Both the position numbers and the translations under genes were made by a program. A stretch of DNA of 64,000 nucleotides from Marinobacter sp. 1-4A (GTDB lineage: Bacteria > Pseudomonadota > Gammaproteobacteria > Pseudomonadales > Oleiphilaceae), in the NCBI RefSeq assembly GCF_016597725.1, contig NZ_VCGY01000011.1:59450-123449 (forward strand), in the 5' to 3' direction. The notes beneath the pieces were generated by a model that was given only the letters and a program-made list of their open reading frames with translations, ran no database searches and was not told where the DNA came from. This document shows positions 59,274-64,000 of the stretch, piece after piece. How positions within the stretch are numbered: position 1 is the stretch's first letter; each line of letters opens with the position of its first letter.

Positions 59274-60854
59274 TTAATGCTCCCGGGTTTTATGGAACTC
59301 GATATCTGGATAGCGCTCCTGCGCCAGATTTAAGTTAACCATTGTGGGCGCGATGTAAGCCAAACGATCACCACCATCGAGTGCCAAATTGTCGTTATTC
59401 TTGCGCTGAAACTCATCCAGTTTACGATCATCCGCGCAGGTGACCCAGCGGGCGGTTGCAACGTTGATAGGCTCATAAACCGCTTCTACTTTGTATTCTG
59501 TTTTAAGCCGGCTAACCACAACGTCAAACTGGAGAACACCCACCGCACCGACAATTAGATCGTTATTGCGCAACGGCCGGAAAACCTGCACCGCCCCCTC
59601 TTCCGAAAGCTGGATTAACCCTTTCTGCAGCTGCTTCGCCTTGAGTGGATCTTTTAGACGAATGCGGCGGAACAGTTCCGGTGCAAAGTTTGGAATGCCT
59701 TTGAACTTCATATTCTCGCCAGCGGTAAAAGTATCCCCCAGCTGGATAGTTCCATGATTGTGCAGCCCAATGATATCACCAGCATAAGCCTCTTCAGCTT
59801 GCTCCCTATCACCCGCCATAAAGGTCAGCGCATCGGAAAAGCGTACATCCTTTGCAATCCGCACATGGCGAGCCTTCATACCCTGACTGTATTTACCCGA
59901 GACTATGCGCATAAACGCAACTCTGTCCCGATGCTGAGGGTCCATGTTTGCCTGAATTTTAAAAACGAAACCGGAGAAACCCTGATCGTCAGGACGCACT
60001 AACCGATGGTCCGTCTCGCGCGGTTGAGGCTCTGGAGCCCAGCTCACCAAGCCATCCAACATGTGATCCACACCAAAGTTGCCCAAAGCTGTACCAAAAA
60101 ATACCGGCGTTAGTTCCCCCGCCAGAAACGCTTCCTGATCGAATTCATGGGAAGCGCCTTTTACCAGTTCAACTTCATCACGCAGATCTTTGGCGTATCC
60201 ACCAATTGCCGTATCGAGCTCCGGGTTGTCCAGACCACTTATCACTCGAACCTCCTGAATCTCGTGGCCATGCCCGCTCTGGTAGAGAATGACCTCGTCG
60301 CGGAGAAGGTGATAGACCCCTTTAAAGCTCTTACCCATGCCAATAGGCCAGGTAATTGGCGCACAGGCGATTTTCAGCACGTCCTCAACTTCATCCATCA
60401 GTTCAACAGGATCACGGGTATCTCGATCCAACTTGTTCATGAAGGTGATAATAGGTGTATCCCGGAGTCTGGTAACCTCCATCAGTTTGATCGTGCGCTC
60501 CTCAACCCCCTTTGCGCTGTCGATAACCATCAAACAAGAGTCCACAGCGGTGAGGGTTCGATAGGTATCCTCCGAGAAATCCTCGTGGCCTGGCGTATCG
60601 AGCAGGTTCACCAATTTCCCGCCATAAGGGAACTGCATAACAGACGTGGTTACGGATATACCCCGCTCTTTTTCCATCTCCATCCAGTCAGACTTCGCAT
60701 GCTGGCCGGACTTCTTACCCTTGACCGTACCTGCTCTCTGAAGAGCATGTCCGAATAACAGGACCTTCTCGGTAATGGTGGTTTTACCGGCGTCCGGGTG
60801 AGAAATAATGGCAAAGGTGCGGCGCTTGGCCACTTCCTGGGAAAGGTGAGACAT
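59274..60854 (-). CDS. prfC: Peptide chain release factor 3
   Basis: RF3 is the GTPase that recycles RF1 and RF2 from the ribosome. The 526-residue length is normal (E. coli 529). GTPase motifs: G1 [10 protein letters not shown]3 [17 protein letters not shown]4 NKLD. The C-terminal part contains [17 protein letters not shown] and [19 protein letters not shown] at 60897-60902 (minus strand) lies about 45 bases before the start. Confidence 0.98.
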   Translation of the reverse strand: MSHLSQEVAKRRTFAIISHPDAGKTTITEKVLLFGHALQRAGTVKGKKSGQHAKSDWMEMEKERGISVTTSVMQFPYGGKLVNLLDTPGHEDFSEDTYRTLTAVDSCLMVIDSAKGVEERTIKLMEVTRLRDTPIITFMNKLDRDTRDPVELMDEVEDVLKIACAPITWPIGMGKSFKGVYHLLRDEVILYQSGHGHEIQEVRVISGLDNPELDTAIGGYAKDLRDEVELVKGASHEFDQEAFLAGELTPVFFGTALGNFGVDHMLDGLVSWAPEPQPRETDHRLVRPDDQGFSGFVFKIQANMDPQHRDRVAFMRIVSGKYSQGMKARHVRIAKDVRFSDALTFMAGDREQAEEAYAGDIIGLHNHGTIQLGDTFTAGENMKFKGIPNFAPELFRRIRLKDPLKAKQLQKGLIQLSEEGAVQVFRPLRNNDLIVGAVGVLQFDVVVSRLKTEYKVEAVYEPINVATARWVTCADDRKLDEFQRKNNDNLALDGGDRLAYIAPTMVNLNLAQERYPDIEFHKTREH

Positions 60855-60896
60855 AGTCGAAGAGCAACCTGCGTCAGATGTTCGGGAAAGGCTGGC

Positions 60897-60902
60897 ATTA
60901 TA
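60897..60902 (-). promoter_or_regulatory. Probable prfC promoter -10 element
   Basis: A perfect TATAAT on the minus strand lies in the 87-base gap between rimI and prfC; the -35 (TTCGCG at 18-base spacing) is weak. Confidence 0.42.
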
Positions 60903-60941
60903 AGGGCTAAGGGGTGATTACGCGAACACAAGCGATAACCT

Positions 60942-61433
60942 TCATGGAGACAGGAGCAACGACATAACCCGCGCATCTTCTTGCCCTGAGGGCGTAGGGT
61001 AATAACGCGGGCGGCGACCTATCTCTTCGAACCCCTGGTTACGGTAAAGCTTGCTGGCAGCCTTGTTACTTAAACGAACCTCAAGGAGAATCTGGTTCAT
61101 ACCTTCACGATTTGCCTCTGTCGTAAGGTGCCGCAAAAGTAGTTTGCCTACGCCAAGACCGCGAGAGCGAGGGTGCACGCAAAGATTCAGGAGATGTGCT
61201 TCATCAAGTATATAGGAGACAATCGCGTACCCAACTAGCGACCCTTCGAGAGCCGCCCCCCATAGGCGGTAACTCGACTTGAAACAGTCTAAAAAAATGC
61301 CTTCGGACCATGGGTAGGAGTAACTTTGGCGTTCTATCTCAAGCATACCTGGCAATTCTTCCGGCCTTAAAGGCCGGAGAACAATCTCTCCCTCATCATG
61401 AGGCCCGCTTGAAGCTTGGTCGCTGTGCGTCAC
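60942..61433 (-). CDS. rimI: Ribosomal protein S18 alanine N-acetyltransferase
   Basis: RimI acetylates the N-terminal alanine of S18. The 163-residue GNAT protein has IERQSYSYPWSEGIFLDCF, the acetyl-CoA loop RSRGLGVGKLLL, and LLEVRLSNKAASKLYRNQGF followed by RPRYY. An extra N-terminal stretch of about 18 residues precedes the core. It overlaps the HolD-like gene by four bases (ATGA), the same pairing as holD-rimI in E. coli. Confidence 0.95.
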   Translation of the reverse strand: MTHSDQASSGPHDEGEIVLRPLRPEELPGMLEIERQSYSYPWSEGIFLDCFKSSYRLWGAALEGSLVGYAIVSYILDEAHLLNLCVHPRSRGLGVGKLLLRHLTTEANREGMNQILLEVRLSNKAASKLYRNQGFEEIGRRPRYYPTPSGQEDARVMSLLLSP

Positions 61434-62242
61434 TTTGCAACCAAGAGCTTAAGCTGATGCCACAACGAGCGCTTCAAACCGTGGTTACTAGCGAGCTCGG
61501 TTAGTGAGTGGTCGAACGTTAAATCAGGTGACCGTTCGAGCGCTTTATTTACCCAACCATTTTCCGCACCAGCCTCACCAACAAACGAACTCTGACCGCC
61601 AAGAACAACTATCTTTCGGTCGCCTGCGTCACGCAGCACATGACGCAGTACAGCAACAAAACCCGCTGCTGAATTACCCGGCACAAGGGGATTATTAAAT
61701 ACGGGCCAGCGAACCCAGTCTAAGGGCCTTGGCTGCACCTCCCCGAGACTCTTCAATATGTTGATCGCAAGGGTTTCCTGTAACCTTAGACTCGCTTCTT
61801 TGGATACATGAGCAACGAGAACATAATTAGCCCCAGCAAATACTCCTAGACTCAGATTCAACACTTGGGTTGCTTGCAACTCGACCGCCGAACCTGTTTG
61901 CTCAGTGTCATCCGACACATTAAGGGGGGCACCTGAAGCTGCCGGGGAATCCTGTTGTTTTGATTCTGCCTGCGTAGCTTTTGTACTACCCCCGACTAAG
62001 GCCTGAAGGCTAGCTATCCGCTGCGCACCCTTCTTATCTTCTCTAGGGGAGGGCGCTTGTCCTTTGGGCAAATGATGCTTCAAAGAGCCCAAATCAGGCG
62101 TTGACGAGTGGATCGGCTCGTCCAGCTTCGGCAAGCGGAACTCCGGGCTAGGTGCGGCGCCCGGCAAGGGCTGCCGTGCGTACCACAGTCGAATACCTGC
62201 GGCACTCAGGTAAAACTGCCGCTGAACCTCGGTCTGAATCAT
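61430..62242 (-). CDS. HolD-like DNA polymerase III psi subunit candidate, enlarged
   Basis: A 270-residue protein that is not obvious at first sight. Its N-terminus (LSAAGIRLWYARQPLPGA, about residues 12-29) matches the E. coli HolD start (LQQLGITQWSLRRPGAL) in spacing and key G-I-W-R-P-G residues. The C-terminal part (about 130-235, with ANYVLVAHVSKEASL) looks like the HolD core. Between them lies a hydrophilic Ser/Gln/Lys linker of about 100 residues. HolD (about 137 residues) links the chi subunit to the clamp loader; pseudomonads have a known enlarged psi. Genetic context next to rimI supports this. It directly follows leuA (TAA then ATG). Confidence 0.6.
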   Translation of the reverse strand: MIQTEVQRQFYLSAAGIRLWYARQPLPGAAPSPEFRLPKLDEPIHSSTPDLGSLKHHLPKGQAPSPREDKKGAQRIASLQALVGGSTKATQAESKQQDSPAASGAPLNVSDDTEQTGSAVELQATQVLNLSLGVFAGANYVLVAHVSKEASLRLQETLAINILKSLGEVQPRPLDWVRWPVFNNPLVPGNSAAGFVAVLRHVLRDAGDRKIVVLGGQSSFVGEAGAENGWVNKALERSPDLTFDHSLTELASNHGLKRSLWHQLKLLVAK

Positions 62243-63793
62243 TTAAACATCCGCAACCTGCGGGTGTTGCCGAATACCGCCACGACTGATTAGATTAAGC
62301 GCCTCAATGTAAGCCTTCGCCGAAGCGATAATAATGTCCGTATCGGCACCTATGCCGTTTACGATTCGCCCACCACGCTCTAAGCGGACAGTAACCTCAC
62401 CCTGAGAGTCGGTACCACTGGTAATATTGTTTACTGAGTAGAGTTGCAGATTACAGCCAGAATCAACCAATGATTCGATAGCTTTGAAGGTAGCATCGAC
62501 CGGGCCACTGCCCTCGGCCTCAACGTTGTGCTCCTTTCCATCCATTATTAACGTGAGCGTAGCACTCGGTACGACGCCTGTTTCAGAGCAAACTCGTAGG
62601 CACACCAAGCCATAGCGCCCCTCTTCGTCTTTCTGCCGAGTATCACTGGCAATCGCCTGAAGATCTTCGTCGAAAATCTCATGTTTCAGATCGGCCAAGG
62701 CTTTGAAACGGGTAAACGCTTCGTTGAGTTCTGTCTCGGTCTCAAACTGTATACCCAACTCCAGCAGCCGGGTACGGAAAGCATTACGGCCTGAGTGCTT
62801 ACCCAGTACAAGACTATTTGTGTGCCAACCTACATCTTCTGCACGCATGATTTCATAAGTTTCGCGGTGCTTGAGCACGCCATCCTGATGAATGCCAGAC
62901 TCATGTGCAAAGGCATTTGCGCCTACGATCGCCTTATTGGGCTGAACTGGGAAACCAGTGATTGTAGAGACTAGGCGCGAAGCAGGAACAATATGACGAG
63001 CGTCTACTTGGGTGTCTATATTAAACAAATCTTGACGAGTGCGAACGGCCATCACAATTTCTTCTAGTGATGCATTGCCAGCTCTCTCGCCCAAACCGTT
63101 AATGGTGCACTCCACCTGACGGGCCCCTCGCGTTACTGCGGCGAGCGAGTTGGCCACGGCGAGCCCAAGGTCGTTGTGACAGTGCACAGAGAAAATTGCC
63201 TTATCAGCGTTGGGGATGCGGTTAAGCAACTGGTGGATAGTTTCAGCGAATTGTTCCGGAATTGCGTAGCCAACCGTATCAGGAATGTTGATTGTGTTCG
63301 CGCCTGCGTCTATGGCCGCTTCAATGATTCGGCACAGAAAATCCAACTCCGAGCGCCCGGCATCCTCACAGGAAAACTCAACATCATCAACATGGCTGCG
63401 CGCGCGCTTTACGGCGCGAACAGCCTGCTCAACAACCTCGTTAGGCTGCATTTGTAGTTTGTGTTGCATATGGATAGGAGAGGTAGCGATAAATGTATGT
63501 ATACGCCCCCTCTCAGCAGGGCGAATCGCCTCTGCTGCCCGATCAATGTCTTTGTCCAATGCTCTCGCAAGACTGCAAACCGTTGAGTCCTTTATCGTCT
63601 CGGCAATAGACTTAACAGCTTCAAAATCGCCTTGGCTTGCGATTGCAAACCCCGCCTCAATGACATCTACACGAAGCTTCTCAAGCGCCTTCGCGATACG
63701 GAGCTTTTCCGTTTTGTTCATGGTCGCGCCGGGGCTTTGCTCGCCATCCCGGAGAGTCGTATCGAATATGACCAGATGATCGTTGCCAGACAT
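62243..63793 (-). CDS. leuA: 2-isopropylmalate synthase
   Basis: LeuA condenses 2-oxoisovalerate, made by IlvD at 7468, with acetyl-CoA in the first committed leucine step. The 516-residue protein starts with the HMGL-like domain ([17 protein letters not shown]), has the metal-binding [15 protein letters not shown] and [13 protein letters not shown] motifs, and ends in a LeuA regulatory domain (about 390-510) for leucine feedback. The ATG at 63793 was chosen for GCGGAG seven bases upstream. No Leu-rich leader peptide was found upstream; a TATACT lies at 63830-63835 (minus strand). It heads the leuA-holD-like-rimI run. Confidence 0.97.
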   Translation of the reverse strand: MSGNDHLVIFDTTLRDGEQSPGATMNKTEKLRIAKALEKLRVDVIEAGFAIASQGDFEAVKSIAETIKDSTVCSLARALDKDIDRAAEAIRPAERGRIHTFIATSPIHMQHKLQMQPNEVVEQAVRAVKRARSHVDDVEFSCEDAGRSELDFLCRIIEAAIDAGANTINIPDTVGYAIPEQFAETIHQLLNRIPNADKAIFSVHCHNDLGLAVANSLAAVTRGARQVECTINGLGERAGNASLEEIVMAVRTRQDLFNIDTQVDARHIVPASRLVSTITGFPVQPNKAIVGANAFAHESGIHQDGVLKHRETYEIMRAEDVGWHTNSLVLGKHSGRNAFRTRLLELGIQFETETELNEAFTRFKALADLKHEIFDEDLQAIASDTRQKDEEGRYGLVCLRVCSETGVVPSATLTLIMDGKEHNVEAEGSGPVDATFKAIESLVDSGCNLQLYSVNNITSGTDSQGEVTVRLERGGRIVNGIGADTDIIIASAKAYIEALNLISRGGIRQHPQVADV

Positions 63794-63893
63794 TGAGTTA
63801 CTCCGCATCGCATTTGATTTTGTAATCACAGTATATCACCGGGGTCTTTAAGGGGCAGTGTATTGGTTGCGTGCTGCACCAAATCTCAGGCAT

Positions 63894-63928
63894 AAAAAAA
63901 CCCCCACCGGGGATCCGGAGGGGGTTTT
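63894..63928 (-). terminator. Rho-independent terminator after the 5S rRNA gene
   Basis: On the minus strand AAAACCCCCTCCGG pairs with CCGGTGGGGGTTTT (one mismatch) around a four-base loop, followed by a T run. It lies between the 5S 3' end and leuA and probably ends an rRNA operon. Confidence 0.9.
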
Positions 63929-63940
63929 AGGTATTAAGAG

Positions 63941-64000
63941 TCTGACGATGACCTACTCTCACATGGGCAAGTGCCACACTACCATCGGCGCTGGCTTGTT
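63941..64000 (-). rRNA. rrf: 5S ribosomal RNA, 3' end (rest beyond window)
   Basis: The reverse complement holds the conserved 5S 3' segment, including CGCCGATGGTAGTGTGG and CATGTGAGAGTAGGTCATCG, about 60 of some 115-120 bases. It implies an rRNA operon running into this window from the right. The exact 3' end is uncertain by a few bases. Confidence 0.93.

Noticed and set aside
63794..63893. Leucine attenuator or leader peptide upstream of leuA
   Set aside because: No short ORF with leucine runs and no alternative hairpins were seen; the hairpin present belongs to the rRNA operon terminator.

Overview
This window is a gammaproteobacterial chromosome segment of about 64 kb, almost entirely housekeeping. 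Gene order is pseudomonad-type: ispA-dxs, a mraZ-to-ftsZ division and wall cluster followed by lpxC, rnpB next to rsmI, then lpoA-yraN-diaA, sspAB, petABC and rpsI-rplM. Moderate GC, meso-DAP-type MurE, a Nudix/ThiE-like fusion and a haloalkane-dehalogenase-like gene suggest a marine Marinobacter-like bacterium; that genus call is inference, not a database result. No prophage, transposase, CRISPR array or tRNA gene was seen. Layout, left to right. 1-7.3 kb: nadD (cut by the left edge) and proA on the minus strand; a divergent overlapping operon of two membrane proteins with degenerate GGDEF domains and a DedA-PAP2 fusion; then, convergently, a LON-N protein coupled to a cNMP-fold/HDOD protein. 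7.4-15 kb: ilvD, a small secreted peptidoglycan-binding-fold protein, an AI-2E family permease, an orphan ORF, a dehalogenase-like hydrolase whose nucleophile is Asn, a thioesterase, and a DeaD-like helicase. 15-18.2 kb: folA, a 175-bp element with 20-bp terminal inverted repeats, thyA-lgt, and a TauE/SafE permease. 18.3-26 kb: an NRDE protein, xseB-ispA-dxs, then ribA, moaC, Nudix-ThiE and argJ. 26-48.8 kb: one long minus-strand run of secA, an M23 peptidase, lpxC and the dcw cluster (mraZ rsmH ftsL ftsI murE murF mraY murD ftsW murG murC ddl ftsQ ftsA ftsZ), with only dciA on the plus strand. 49-58.4 kb: rnpB, rsmI, lpoA-yraN-diaA, sspAB, petABC, rpsI-rplM. 58.4-64 kb: tatD, prfC, leuA-holD-like-rimI, and the 3' end of a 5S rRNA gene at the right edge. 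How the genes work together: the dcw block makes UDP-MurNAc-pentapeptide (MurC-F, Ddl), moves it to the membrane (MraY, MurG), polymerises and cross-links it at the septum (FtsW, FtsI, with LpoA as a probable synthase activator), and places the divisome (FtsZ, FtsA, FtsQ, FtsL). LpxC, SecA and Lgt serve the outer membrane and export. MraZ probably autoregulates the cluster through four GTGG boxes spaced exactly 10 bp apart beside the mraZ promoter. Dxs and IspA feed isoprenoid carriers; petABC encodes the bc1 complex. I did not find a clear undescribed multi-gene system. The best leads are the degenerate-GGDEF pair with the DedA-PAP2 fusion, the Asp-to-Asn dehalogenase homologue, the inverted-repeat element, and the large HolD-like protein.
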